A stretch of 64,000 bases of DNA from Aneurinibacillus danicus (GCF_007991215.1 NZ_BJXX01000052.1:1-64000); one strand, 5' to 3'. Counted from the stretch's first letter, positions 26,668 to 35,901 are shown. Notes: generated from the sequence alone by a model not told the origin. Made by a program: numbers and translations.

Positions 26668-27672
26668 TTAATTAGCGGCCAGAATAAATTTTTGCGGTAC
26701 ACGATGCTCTTCGGCATAGCCAATTTCTTCTCGCATCTCGGTCAACGCTTCCACCGGACAGGCCTGCACACACTTCAGACAGCCTTTGCAGTACTGATAA
26801 TCAATGCCTGACAAAAACATCTGGGGACGCCCTTTCTTGTCAGTGCCCTCTTCCCATACAAAACAAAAATCCGGGCAAACCGTATCGCAGGCTGCGCAAT
26901 GAATACACTTCGAATCGTGATATTCCGGCAGGAAGCCCTGGCGGCTTGCGCTCAAATCTTTCAGGATACTGTTTCCGGGATTCACAATCACTCCGCCAAT
27001 CGGCTGAGTTTCATAGCCAAGCAGCGGCTCGGGTCGGACGAATTCCTTGCCTGCCGATCCTTCCGGCACTTCATAGGATTTAAATGCTACTTCGTTATAG
27101 CCGCGGTCAAACGTGCGCAAGTTCGGCTCCACCAGGTGCGGATATTTCTTCTCGAACGTTTTGCGAATAACGGCGCGCATTGCTTCCGGATCAAGGAAGT
27201 CACAGATTCTGAACAGCGCACCGAGCATGGCGGTGTTGACCTTTGTTTTCTCTTCAACGGCAATGCCGAGCGCGTCGACGAGCGCCAGCGTACCGTATTC
27301 AAGATGCAGTTCTTCCCTTACTTCATCGAAATCACGTGTGGTATTAACCAGTACGATACCATGTGCGTCCAATCCGGACACGACATCTACCGTTTTGTAC
27401 AGCGCTTCATGAAACACTCCGACCACGTGCGGCCGCTCGATCGGACTGGCGGCACGAATCTGCACGTCCGGATCGCTAAAGCGAATAAACGCTTTTACCG
27501 GCGAACCCTTTTTCTCCGAACCGTACGAAGAAAAGTTCATTCCGTTAAGCCCCAGTCCCAGCACACCGGCTTCCGCCAGCATTTTCCCCGCCAGGTTGGC
27601 TCCCAACCCTCCGATAGATTCCAGACGAATTTCATAAAAACCAAGTTCGTTCTTCTTTGGAAGTATCGACAT
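26668..27672 (-). CDS. 2-oxoacid:ferredoxin oxidoreductase, fused gamma and ferredoxin-like delta subunits
   Basis: The 334-residue partner of the alpha/beta fusion. Residues 1-190 form the gamma domain (ESIGGLGANLAGKMLAEAG). The C-terminal part carries two 4Fe-4S sites, CIHCAACDTVCPDFC and CKGCLKCVQACP, which pass electrons to ferredoxin. Start MSILPKKNE at 27672 follows GGGAGG. Together the two genes give a complete four-domain enzyme from two polypeptides. Confidence 0.9.
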   Translation of the reverse strand: MSILPKKNELGFYEIRLESIGGLGANLAGKMLAEAGVLGLGLNGMNFSSYGSEKKGSPVKAFIRFSDPDVQIRAASPIERPHVVGVFHEALYKTVDVVSGLDAHGIVLVNTTRDFDEVREELHLEYGTLALVDALGIAVEEKTKVNTAMLGALFRICDFLDPEAMRAVIRKTFEKKYPHLVEPNLRTFDRGYNEVAFKSYEVPEGSAGKEFVRPEPLLGYETQPIGGVIVNPGNSILKDLSASRQGFLPEYHDSKCIHCAACDTVCPDFCFVWEEGTDKKGRPQMFLSGIDYQYCKGCLKCVQACPVEALTEMREEIGYAEEHRVPQKFILAAN

Positions 27673-27874
27673 TTCTATTCCTCCCCATCTCAACATACAT
27701 AAACAGACAATCGCTCTGCCTGAAACACATCTTTCCCCCAGAAAAACCCATAGTCCGTATAACCAACTATAAAATTAGAATTGTCTTGCATTTTAGATTC
27801 AAATAAATTATAACAGGTGTATTTTTTTAAAGCAACAGTTTGTCATTGTTTTTCTCTAAACTCCCCTTATTATT

Positions 27875-27889
27875 TTTAAAGCGCTTACT
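27875..27889. promoter_or_regulatory. cre-like site upstream of the por operon
   Basis: TTTAAAGCGCTTACT fits the catabolite-responsive element pattern (WTGNAANCGNWNNCW) with one mismatch at the G. It lies about 200 bp upstream of the gamma/delta start in a 490-bp AT-rich gap (27673-28162) where I see no gene. CcpA control is inference. Confidence 0.35.
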
Positions 27890-28019
27890 TTATTGATAAA
27901 ATTGAATTTATAATTCTCCCTCATATCGAGGTATTTATTTTACAGTTATAATACAGAACTAAAAAATATTATAAAACAGATATAAATTAACACTATTTAT
28001 ACGTTGTATAATTGACAAA

Positions 28020-28055
28020 AGAAAAAGTCCGGCGCTGCCGGACTCTGATTTTACC
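28020..28055 (-). terminator. Terminator of the thioredoxin-reductase-like gene
   Basis: AGTCCGGC-GCT-GCCGGACT is a perfect 8-bp hairpin; TTTTTCTTTT follows on the minus strand. Confidence 0.85.
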
Positions 28056-28162
28056 TGAATCTTCGAAAACTGTAATATAACAATGAAATAATGTACTTAT
28101 ACAGAAGCTGTTTTGACACTCCACACGACTAAAGGTGATGTGATGGTTCCGCGCCAAGCTTT

Positions 28163-29068
28163 TTATGCTTCCTGCAGGCTTTTATGAATCCATATCGCGG
28201 CCTGGGCACCATCACCAATCGCTACCGTCAGAAGTTGAGAATGCGCCGCCACATCTCCCGCAGCCCAGACGTGGCGCACATTTGTTTCTTTTGTTCGGCC
28301 ATCCACCGGGATGTGCCCATTCTCCAATCGTTCTACGCCAAGCATGGCGGCAACGTCAGATTCGGCCTTATTGCCGCCAAATGCGATGAATCCCTTTTCC
28401 GCTTTGACGACTTGACCGTTCGCTATACGGATGCCGGATAGGACACCCTCTTCTTTGCTCTGCACCTCAAGCACGGGACCGCTGACTATATTCACGCCAG
28501 TCTTGGCACACTCCTCCTTCCAATGCTCTGATACAGACTTCCCTTCGGGCTCATGGTTGATATAGGTTAAGTCATCCGTCCAGTAACGAAGCGCGCAGGC
28601 CATGGCCGCTCCGGCGTTCCCTGCGCCCAATACGACGGCTTTCGTATCGCGAATTTCATACCCGTCACAGTCCGGACATACATAGATCGCCGTGCCGAGT
28701 ACACGACGCAGCCCTTCGATATTATCCGGGATTCTATCAGTCAGGCCGGTGCTAATCAGCACCCGCTTGGCCGTTACTTCTTTTCCGTCTTCGAGTTTTA
28801 ATTTAAACCCTTCCTCCCTTTTTCGTGCGCCGCTTACTCTTCCGTCCATAAATTCGACTCCGACCTTCTGGGCCTGAACGCGCCCTCTCTCCCGAAGTTC
28901 CGGACCGCTGACCCCGTCAGGAAACCCGAGAATATTACCATAGCGCCGTGCCAGGCTTGAACGTCCGCCTTCTGCGTCAATCACGATTACACGATGCATA
29001 TAGCGGCCGAGCTGCAGGGCCGCCTGCAAACCGGCGATGCCTCCTCCAATAATCGCACAATCATACAT
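28163..29068 (-). CDS. Thioredoxin-reductase-like FAD oxidoreductase with CPDC
   Basis: A 301-residue two-dinucleotide-fold flavoprotein: CAIIGGGIAGLQAALQLGR at the N-terminus, the redox-active CPDCDGYE near residue 132, AVVLGAGNAGAA for NADPH and VRHVWAAGDVA at the end. CPDC replaces the CATC of true TrxB, and the overall type resembles the thioredoxin-reductase-like group that includes GliT-type enzymes. Its natural partner is not known. The Shine-Dalgarno GGAGGAG is somewhat distant (about 11-13 nt). Confidence 0.85.
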   Translation of the reverse strand: MYDCAIIGGGIAGLQAALQLGRYMHRVIVIDAEGGRSSLARRYGNILGFPDGVSGPELRERGRVQAQKVGVEFMDGRVSGARKREEGFKLKLEDGKEVTAKRVLISTGLTDRIPDNIEGLRRVLGTAIYVCPDCDGYEIRDTKAVVLGAGNAGAAMACALRYWTDDLTYINHEPEGKSVSEHWKEECAKTGVNIVSGPVLEVQSKEEGVLSGIRIANGQVVKAEKGFIAFGGNKAESDVAAMLGVERLENGHIPVDGRTKETNVRHVWAAGDVAAHSQLLTVAIGDGAQAAIWIHKSLQEA

Positions 29069-29169
29069 AGGGTAGTTCTCTCCTCCTCATGGTACGCAAT
29101 AAGTTCCTCCTTTTGGTTTGCCCATTCTGCACCGCTTTCACAAGGAGAATTCATCGAAAAATTTGTGAC

Positions 29170-29210
29170 ACAATGACGGGCAGAAGCATTTATCTCTTGC
29201 CCGTTTCTTT
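29170..29210 (-). terminator. XPB helicase gene terminator
   Basis: ACGGGCA (29174-29180) and TGCCCGT close a 15-nt loop just after the helicase stop codon on the minus strand; the following T-run is weak. Confidence 0.5.
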
Positions 29211-29217
29211 GCTCTGT

Positions 29218-30885
29218 TTATGAGGATGTTTGTTTGAGAACCTGCAAGCGATACTGGTATCCCTGTTCAACCAAAAACATCTGGCGCCTGTGCGCATACT
29301 GTTCTTCTTTTGATTCCGCCGAGACGAGCGAGTAGAAGTGAGCCGTCCGGCCATCCTTTTTCGGACGTAAAATCCTTCCCAGCCGCTGCGCCTCTTCCTG
29401 ACGTGAACCGAACGTACCGGAGACCTGCACGGCCACACTTGCATCCGGCAAATCAATCGCGAAATTCGCAACACGTGATACGACGAGCGTCCTGATATCG
29501 CCGCGCCGAAACTTTCGGTACAGCACTTCTCGCTCTTCCTGGGATGTTTTTCCTGTAATCAACGGCACATCCAGCTCGCTCGCCAGCGCTTCCAATTGCG
29601 ATACGTAGTGGCCGATAACAAGAACTTGTTCCCCTTCATGCCGTTTCAGCACATCTTTGACCACCGGAGTCTTGTCCGGGTTTTCGGCGGCGATACGAAA
29701 CTTCCGCCGCTCGCTCACGCCCATGTACTCTGCCTTCAATAAGCCTGACAGCGGTACACGAATCTCGGTGCATACCGCACTTGCAATGAATCCCTGCTCC
29801 TCGAGCTGCCGCCATGGCAGTTCGTATTTTTTGGGACCGATGAGACTGAACACATCGTCAGCGCGGCCATCTTCACGCACCAGCGTAGCGGTCAAGCCAA
29901 GGCGGCGCTTCGCCTGGATATCAGCGGTCATGCGGAACACCGGGGCAGGCAGCAGATGCACTTCATCGTAAATAATCAACCCCCAGTCGCGTTCATGAAA
30001 GAGCGACAGATGCGGAAATTCTCCCGACTCCGCCGTCCGGTGTGTAATCATCTGGTATGTGCTAATGGTGACGGGACGTACCTGTTTTTCCTGTCCGGTA
30101 TACATTCCGACCTGTTCTTCGGTCAGTGTGGTACGAGCCAGTATTTCGCTTTTCCATTGCTTCACCGATGTAGTACTGCTGGTAAGCACGAGTGTCGCCA
30201 TGCCGAACCGTACCATCGTCTCAATGCCAACCAATGTTTTGCCGGCGCCGCAAGGGAGCACAATCACCCCGTTTCCTCCGGATGTACTGCCTCCTGCGTA
30301 GAATGCATCCACCGCTGCTACCTGATAATCACGAAGCGCAAAGCCCCTCTGTTTGCAAAGCTCCATCTCCACCCGCTCTCCGTCTGTGTAGCCTGCCATA
30401 TCCTGAACCGGATAGCCGAGTTTTAACAGGGATTGCTTAATAACGCCACGCCAGGCAAACGGTACGATTACTTCGCGCTCGCACAGCCGACGCTCGATTA
30501 AGTTAGCGATCGATGCATAGCTTAGAATATCCTCCATGATTTGTGCTCCGGCCGCCGAAAGCACAAGCTCGCCCTCACGCACAAACAACTGCAGTTGACC
30601 GAAGCGCGACATTGTCCGGACAATCTCACTTTTTACGGGAGCGGGCACAGGGAATTTGGCATACCGCTCCAGCACATTAAGCACCGTGTCAGCATGCAGG
30701 CCAAGTGCGGCTGCGTTCCACAACGACAGCGGAGTTAGACGATAGGTATGAACATAATCAGGACTCTTGACCAATTCAGCGAACGGTGTCAGAGCATCGC
30801 GAACCTCACTGTACTTTGGATGGCGCACTTCCAAAAGCAGCGTGCGATCACCCTGGACAATTAGCGGATTTTCCATCTGCGACAT
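29218..30885 (-). CDS. XPB/Rad25-type DNA helicase
   Basis: A superfamily 2 helicase of 555 residues, related to archaeal/eukaryal XPB. Domains in order: an N-terminal damage-recognition-like region to about 190, then motif I LPCGAGKTLVG, motif II DEVH, motif III LGLTATLVREDGR, and motif VI QRLGRILRPKK. B. subtilis has no gene of this type at this place. ATG 30885 follows AAGGAG by 8 nt. Bacterial XPBs show ATP-dependent helicase or annealing activity; a repair role is inference. Confidence 0.9.
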   Translation of the reverse strand: MSQMENPLIVQGDRTLLLEVRHPKYSEVRDALTPFAELVKSPDYVHTYRLTPLSLWNAAALGLHADTVLNVLERYAKFPVPAPVKSEIVRTMSRFGQLQLFVREGELVLSAAGAQIMEDILSYASIANLIERRLCEREVIVPFAWRGVIKQSLLKLGYPVQDMAGYTDGERVEMELCKQRGFALRDYQVAAVDAFYAGGSTSGGNGVIVLPCGAGKTLVGIETMVRFGMATLVLTSSTTSVKQWKSEILARTTLTEEQVGMYTGQEKQVRPVTISTYQMITHRTAESGEFPHLSLFHERDWGLIIYDEVHLLPAPVFRMTADIQAKRRLGLTATLVREDGRADDVFSLIGPKKYELPWRQLEEQGFIASAVCTEIRVPLSGLLKAEYMGVSERRKFRIAAENPDKTPVVKDVLKRHEGEQVLVIGHYVSQLEALASELDVPLITGKTSQEEREVLYRKFRRGDIRTLVVSRVANFAIDLPDASVAVQVSGTFGSRQEEAQRLGRILRPKKDGRTAHFYSLVSAESKEEQYAHRRQMFLVEQGYQYRLQVLKQTSS

Positions 30886-30943
30886 ATTCCATTCTCCTTC
30901 TCTTCCAGAACTTCCTTTTGGGTGTAGTGTATCCAAAAATATA

Positions 30944-31136
30944 ACTACTATGGCTTTTTAGCCCAATCCCGACATGAAAATCATGAGAAGGGCGGCTGAC
31001 TTTTGGGGTAGGAAGGAAAAGAGAGGAAAGAAGGAGGAGAGGATTTCAATGGGGAAAAAGGCGAACGCCTTTTTCTTCCTTAGCTCTTTTTTCCTCACTC
31101 TTCTCCTTCTTTCCTCACGATTTTCACAGAAAAAAA
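30944..31136 (+). repeat. Family A repeat, full copy A2
   Basis: Complete element with 5' domain (ACTATGGC, AATCCCGACATGAAAATC, GGGCGGCTGACTTTTGGGG), purine arm GGAAGGAAAAGAGAGGAAAG, GATTTCAATGGGG, apical AAAAAGGCGAACGCC, pyrimidine arm, end TTTTCACAGAAAAAA. Its right end touches the ypbE terminator, whose minus-strand T7 is followed directly by CTGTGAAAATCGTGAGG. Confidence 0.85.
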
Positions 31137-31160
31137 CAGGCGCCAGACGGCGTCTGTTTC
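31134..31160 (-). terminator. ypbE terminator
   Basis: ACAGGCGCC (31136-31144) and GGCGTCTGT (31149-31157) pair with one mismatch around AGAC; T7 follows on the minus strand. Confidence 0.8.
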
Positions 31161-31162
31161 TC

Positions 31163-31903
31163 TTACCGGGGCGGGATTGGCACCTTTAGTACCGTACCGG
31201 CGTATAAATTCTGAATCCCGTTGTAACGCGCAAGATAAAATTGATATTTTCCCGTTCCGTAATACATGACAGAAATTTTATATAGTGTATCGCCTTTTTG
31301 TACCCTATGACGCAGAATTCGCTTTTGCGCCTTCGCCGGGGCTTTTTTTGCAACAGGCGCCGGTTTTGCTGCGGAACTCTGCGGTGCTGTCGCTTTGGCA
31401 GAAGATGTCTGCGGCGCAGCAGGAGGCTTTACGCTTCCCGAAGTCTGCGCCTGCGATCCGGCCGGATTCTGAGACGAACCCGGATTCGCCGGGGCCGGTT
31501 TGGCCTGCGGTGAAGGCGCAGGAGAAGACGGTGTCTTCGTCTGACCGTCTTTGGCCGGGGCTTGCTTTCCGGTTTCAGACGCTTTCGATTGGGTCTGCGG
31601 CTGGGCCGTGGAAGGCTCGCTTCGCGCCGCGTACCACAAGAAAACAAGGCCGCCTATCACGAGCAGCAGCAAAACGCCGGCAATATAATAATACGGTGTA
31701 AGATTTAAAGGCGGCTTTCTGTGCACGGTACTGCGCGGCGGCAGCGTACCGGTAGGTATTTTATTCGGCCGTTCTACCTGTGGCTCTATCGCGCTTTGTT
31801 CCGCTTCATTTTGCCGCTCTACCAGCTTTCGCAGCGCATCAGACTGATCCGAATGGTTACGTTGTTTCTCGCTCATCGGCATCCCCATTTTCTTTGTTTT
31901 CAT
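31163..31903 (-). CDS. ypbE: LysM-domain membrane protein, YpbE-like
   Basis: A 246-residue protein: cytosolic hydrophilic N-terminus, one transmembrane helix (about 70-93), a long Pro/Ala/Ser/Lys-rich spacer, and a C-terminal LysM domain (HRVQKGDTLYKISVMYYGTG, YNGIQNLYAGTVLKVP) that should bind peptidoglycan. Same order as B. subtilis ypbE downstream of ypbD. The start overlaps ypbD by 47 bp; ATG 31876 (MSEKQRNH) is an alternative start because the first ATG has only a weak AGAGAG. Confidence 0.85.
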   Translation of the reverse strand: MKTKKMGMPMSEKQRNHSDQSDALRKLVERQNEAEQSAIEPQVERPNKIPTGTLPPRSTVHRKPPLNLTPYYYIAGVLLLLVIGGLVFLWYAARSEPSTAQPQTQSKASETGKQAPAKDGQTKTPSSPAPSPQAKPAPANPGSSQNPAGSQAQTSGSVKPPAAPQTSSAKATAPQSSAAKPAPVAKKAPAKAQKRILRHRVQKGDTLYKISVMYYGTGKYQFYLARYNGIQNLYAGTVLKVPIPPR

Positions 31904-32522
31904 TTCTCTCTTCTCTATTCGCTTTTTGTAAGGATTCTCCTTCCTTTGGCGAGAAAAACCATCCTTTTCTTACAAAACATCCAAGAATAAAATCAACTAA
32001 AAAGTGGGTCCACACTACAGCCCAGACGGTTCCCGTCTTATCAAACAGCCACCCGAACAGCATGCTGATTAAAAATACGACGGCCATCATCACCCACTTC
32101 TTGAGATAGCGCACATGTACAAGCGCAAATAACACGCTTGTCCACCATACGCCCAACCCCGGCTGGATAACAGCACGGAACAGAAATTCTTCCGCCAGCG
32201 CTACCACCAGGCATACCAGTGCGATGTGCCAGACAGGCAAATCACGGAACAACAGCTCGTTTAATCCTCCGTCATCAAACATCTCCGGCGGCAGCCAGAC
32301 AATCAAGACAATCTCCACTGCCACCACCAAAAGCGCAAGCAGTGTACCGTACACAAATACATCTGCTATATGAGGGGCAAGAAATCGTCCTATCCAATCA
32401 ACCCCCGGACGAATATAAAAAAAATACAGCCCTGCAAGTCCTATGACAAACAAAATCGCCTGGGAAATATATACGTTTAGCGCCAGCGTTCGACTATCCA
32501 AATGTGCATATCGCGGATCCAT
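31857..32522 (-). CDS. ypbD: CPBP-family intramembrane protease, YpbD-like
   Basis: A 221-residue polytopic protein with the CPBP/Abi motifs: AEEFLFRAVIQP (EExxxR), FALVHVRY (FxxxH) and the C-terminal HFLVDF. These residues form the putative metal-dependent active site of Rce1-type prenyl-protein peptidases. The C-terminus is very charged. The start at 32522 follows AAGGGAAGAG and lies 22 bp after recS. Substrate unknown. Confidence 0.88.
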   Translation of the reverse strand: MDPRYAHLDSRTLALNVYISQAILFVIGLAGLYFFYIRPGVDWIGRFLAPHIADVFVYGTLLALLVVAVEIVLIVWLPPEMFDDGGLNELLFRDLPVWHIALVCLVVALAEEFLFRAVIQPGLGVWWTSVLFALVHVRYLKKWVMMAVVFLISMLFGWLFDKTGTVWAVVWTHFLVDFILGCFVRKGWFFSPKEGESLQKANREERNENKENGDADERETT

Positions 32523-32544
32523 TTTGCTCTTCCCTTCTTTGGTG

Positions 32545-34101
32545 TCAGGAAACCGGAAGCAGAAGATCCAGCTCACGCCGCCAGTCCCATCGTTCCTGTG
32601 GCTGCACCGCATCCGGCATCTGTCGTTCATAGAGCTTCATATCAATACCGCACCGGTCACAACAACTGGCAAGCGCCGTCCGGTGCTCCTGAGAGAAGTA
32701 CCTTCCCAGTGCTTCCCTGCGGCATGTCGCTTTCGAAAGCCAGTTCCGCATCTCCTCTAATTTATCATATCTTTCGTTACGGCGGCGGAAAACCGCACCG
32801 ACAAGCTCCCCGCACTGTTCCGGGAATGACGAAGAGATTTCGAACTCCCACCCTTCTTTCGAGCGGCGGGGTCGATGTATCCATTCCATCCGTTCCATAT
32901 GATAGAGCAGAATGGACAAATGCTGAACTTCAAGCGCCCACCGCTCCAGGGCTTCCTGTTCGGTTAGCTGTATAGTTTGGCCGCGATGAGGTTTAAGGAA
33001 TGCTGTAAATCCACATATCTGCTTCTCGCCCGGATACTCTTCGGCGATAAGCTGCCCGGGCAGCACTCCGTCGTCAGGCGTCGATAAGAGGCAAGCATAC
33101 CCAGGTGCGCCGTCCCTGCCTATACGCCCCACTTCTTGCAAGTACGATTCAATATCCGGCGGAACATGGTAATGCAATACAAAACGAATATCCGATTTGT
33201 CGATTCCCATGCCGAATGCGTTCGTGGCGAAAACGATATCCAGTTCATTATTTATGAATTGTTGCTGAATCAACATCCGGTCTTCCGCCCCCATGCCTCC
33301 ATGATAAAACGCACAGCGCCCGATATTGTGCTCCTGTGCCTGCAAAAACGCGCGTTCCGTGCTGTTACGCGAACGGAAATATACCAGGCCCGGACCTTTC
33401 AACGTCCGCAATTTCTCAAACAGAACCGCTTCCTTCTCCCGTTCATCGGAGAGAAATGCTACATCATAGCAAATATTCTCTCTGTTGATCGACTGCAGCA
33501 CAATATGGTCTGCAGGAATTGCAAGCTGACGGCAGATGTCCCGCTGCACCGCTTCGGTCGCCGTCGCCGTGAGCGCCAGCACCGGCGGATTTCCCAGCTG
33601 CCGAATACAGGCATGCAGCCGCTGGTAATCGGTGCGGAAATCATGGCCCCACTGAGAAATGCAGTGCGCTTCATCGACGACAAACAATGAAATTGGGATA
33701 TGCACGAGCTGCTCCATGAACGCTTCCTGCTGCAGTTTTTCCGGGGACACGTATAAAATCTTCACTTTCCGTTCCATAACCTGGCGCATCTTCCAACGCT
33801 GTTCTCCTATCGAAAGTGTGCTGTTAATATATTCCGCATGCTGAATGCCCCTGCGCCGCAATTGGCGCACCTGATCCGCCATCAGCGAGATCAACGGCGA
33901 GATAACGACAGTCATCCCGGGGAACAGCAGTGCGGGCAATTGGTAGCACAGCGATTTGCCGCCACCGGTCGCAAGGATGCCGAGCGCATTCTCACCCACA
34001 AGCGGATAGCGCATAATATCAAGCTGTCCGGCCCGAAATGCATTATATCCAAAATAACGTTTAAGCGCTGCATGCAGCGCCTGTTCTTGTGCTTGTTCTA
34101 T
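32545..34101 (-). CDS. recS: RecQ-family ATP-dependent DNA helicase (RecS-like), probable AUA start
   Basis: A RecQ helicase with motif I LATGGGKSLCYQ, DEAH, ALTATATEAV, and QEVGRIGRDG in the C-terminal helicase domain; a cysteine-bearing zinc-like region (CCDRCGID) is near the C-terminus. The first in-frame ATG (34014) would delete the conserved F-G-x-x-x-F-R-x-G-Q motif (YFGYNAFRAGQLDI). That motif is encoded upstream, and the only start with a Shine-Dalgarno (AGGGGAGG, 9 nt) is an ATA overlapping the ypbB TAG. I therefore place the start at 34101 (518 residues; B. subtilis RecS has about 496). Confidence 0.85.
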   Translation of the reverse strand: MEQAQEQALHAALKRYFGYNAFRAGQLDIMRYPLVGENALGILATGGGKSLCYQLPALLFPGMTVVISPLISLMADQVRQLRRRGIQHAEYINSTLSIGEQRWKMRQVMERKVKILYVSPEKLQQEAFMEQLVHIPISLFVVDEAHCISQWGHDFRTDYQRLHACIRQLGNPPVLALTATATEAVQRDICRQLAIPADHIVLQSINRENICYDVAFLSDEREKEAVLFEKLRTLKGPGLVYFRSRNSTERAFLQAQEHNIGRCAFYHGGMGAEDRMLIQQQFINNELDIVFATNAFGMGIDKSDIRFVLHYHVPPDIESYLQEVGRIGRDGAPGYACLLSTPDDGVLPGQLIAEEYPGEKQICGFTAFLKPHRGQTIQLTEQEALERWALEVQHLSILLYHMERMEWIHRPRRSKEGWEFEISSSFPEQCGELVGAVFRRRNERYDKLEEMRNWLSKATCRREALGRYFSQEHRTALASCCDRCGIDMKLYERQMPDAVQPQERWDWRRELDLLLPVS

Positions 34102-35174
34102 GGTTGTCCACCTCCCCTGGGCGCACGCACGGATGCAAGGCGAATCTCAAGATAGCTATATTCTTCACCCGCCTCCCGTCTGATTTCCCCGATTTTCTTT
34201 GTTCCCTTCTCCCGCATAATTGCGTGAATTCGATCCATCTTCTGCCGGGATACGAACCGACTAATATCGAAGGAGGGGTCGGCAATGGCAATTTCAACCA
34301 GATGATCCTCGATTGTGCCGGGTTTAAGCCTGCGCCGCTTTACAATCTCTTTAAATGAATAGCCCATATCGAGCAACGCCTTTGTCTGCTGTGCCGTCCG
34401 GGTCAACATCGCCTCGCCCGCCCGGCTGTCAGCAAGCTCCGACAACACCGGATAGGCACCGGAAGCCAGGCGCGCAAGCTGCTCTGCGGCCAATCTAATG
34501 ATATGCAGAGCCGCGGCTCCTTCATCCGTTCCAATCGCGTCTGCCAGTTGCCTGTATGTCAGGCCTGCTCTCGCTTTTCCACTTAGGCGGCGCAGGATAA
34601 TCTGACGCTCTTCCTCCTCTACTTCTCCCATCCAGCGAGCGATCTCTTGCTTCGTTTGTAATGCCAGGCTGCGCTTGTCCGCATATGACATAATAACCCG
34701 TTTTACTTCCTGCTGCAGCTCCCGCTGCTCCACTACAGGATAAAACAATGTCTCCTGGGCGATAAGATGTGAAAGCGTTTGAATAAAAAGGGAAAACTTC
34801 TTCCAAAAGCGCACCGCCCGCACTTTTTCATGGACGGAAGCAACCGCCGAGAGACAAGCCTCATACCGAAACTCAGCATTCAGCTTCCGCAACTCTTCTT
34901 TCCCTGTCATGGAACAGTAGACCTGCTCTTTTTCTCCCTGGTGCACCTCGATCCATCCGCGCTCGATAAGCGCATCCAAACGACTCCGCACAGCCTCGCC
35001 GGACACGTTTCTCATTATGCCGTACAGCATCGATGTGCCAAAAAGGGCCGCGTCGGCGATGACCTGGTTGTTTTTGCGTCCTCTGAGCAAATGTACGATG
35101 GCCTGCGATGTCCGCTCGCCGCGAAAACGTGCGGCGGCCACGAGAAACAGGCCTTCTTCAAATCGATTCTCCAT
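34098..35174 (-). CDS. ypbB: YpbB-like helix-turn-helix protein
   Basis: A 358-residue protein upstream of and overlapping the RecQ gene by 4 nt. It is mostly helical; the C-terminal part (about 260-300, GYSFKEIVKRRRLKPGTIEDHL) looks like a helix-turn-helix of the type found at the C-termini of RecQ helicases. That fits a split accessory domain for RecS. Functional partnership is inference from coupling and conserved synteny. The Shine-Dalgarno is weak. Confidence 0.82.
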   Translation of the reverse strand: MENRFEEGLFLVAAARFRGERTSQAIVHLLRGRKNNQVIADAALFGTSMLYGIMRNVSGEAVRSRLDALIERGWIEVHQGEKEQVYCSMTGKEELRKLNAEFRYEACLSAVASVHEKVRAVRFWKKFSLFIQTLSHLIAQETLFYPVVEQRELQQEVKRVIMSYADKRSLALQTKQEIARWMGEVEEEERQIILRRLSGKARAGLTYRQLADAIGTDEGAAALHIIRLAAEQLARLASGAYPVLSELADSRAGEAMLTRTAQQTKALLDMGYSFKEIVKRRRLKPGTIEDHLVEIAIADPSFDISRFVSRQKMDRIHAIMREKGTKKIGEIRREAGEEYSYLEIRLASVRAPRGGGQP

Positions 35175-35297
35175 CTCTATGTTTTCATTCCTTACATTCG
35201 GGTAAGTAGTTACTGTACCTATTTATAGTGTAGCGCTCTCCCGGGTGGAGAGGAAGAGATGTTTTTGCAGCCTGTTCATTATTTTTTCTTAACCATC

Positions 35298-35326
35298 TTG
35301 ATATTCATAGGTACAATGTTTACAAT
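35298..35326 (+). promoter_or_regulatory. fer promoter
   Basis: TTGATA (35298-35303), 17-bp spacer, TACAAT (35321-35326). A canonical sigma-A promoter about 55 bp before the ferredoxin start. Confidence 0.75.
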
Positions 35327-35342
35327 GGGGGAGGAGAAGTAG

Positions 35343-35591
<249 letters not shown>

Positions 35592-35635
35592 GAACCAGGC
35601 TGCTGCAAAGCCTGGGACTATCCGAAGTATTCATT

Positions 35636-35668
35636 CAAAGCCTAACCGGTCCGGTTAGGCTTTTTCGC
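35636..35668 (+). terminator. fer terminator
   Basis: AGCCTAACC-GGTCC-GGTTAGGCT followed by TTTTTC. Confidence 0.9.
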
Positions 35669-35872
35669 TGCATGTCATCTCCTTATCTTTATGTTCTTCT
35701 ACACTGACGAACATGCTCTTTTCCCCGTTTTACAACCGCGATGCCGCCCATAATCGTAGTCATCACAATCCCGCTGATTGTCACGAGAAATGCAATCTAT
35801 CCGAAGATAAAGTACCCGACAAGTTCTCCCCAATCGATATCTCCTTTTAAACCGGTATACAAGAAAAGACAA

Positions 35873-35901
35873 TTGACAACTCTTCTAATTGCCTATATCC
35901 T
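35873..35901 (+). promoter_or_regulatory. Promoter of the M-box leader
   Basis: TTGACA (35873-35878), 17-bp spacer, TATCCT (35896-35901). The -35 is perfect and the -10 partial. Transcription would begin about 20 bp before the riboswitch. Confidence 0.7.
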
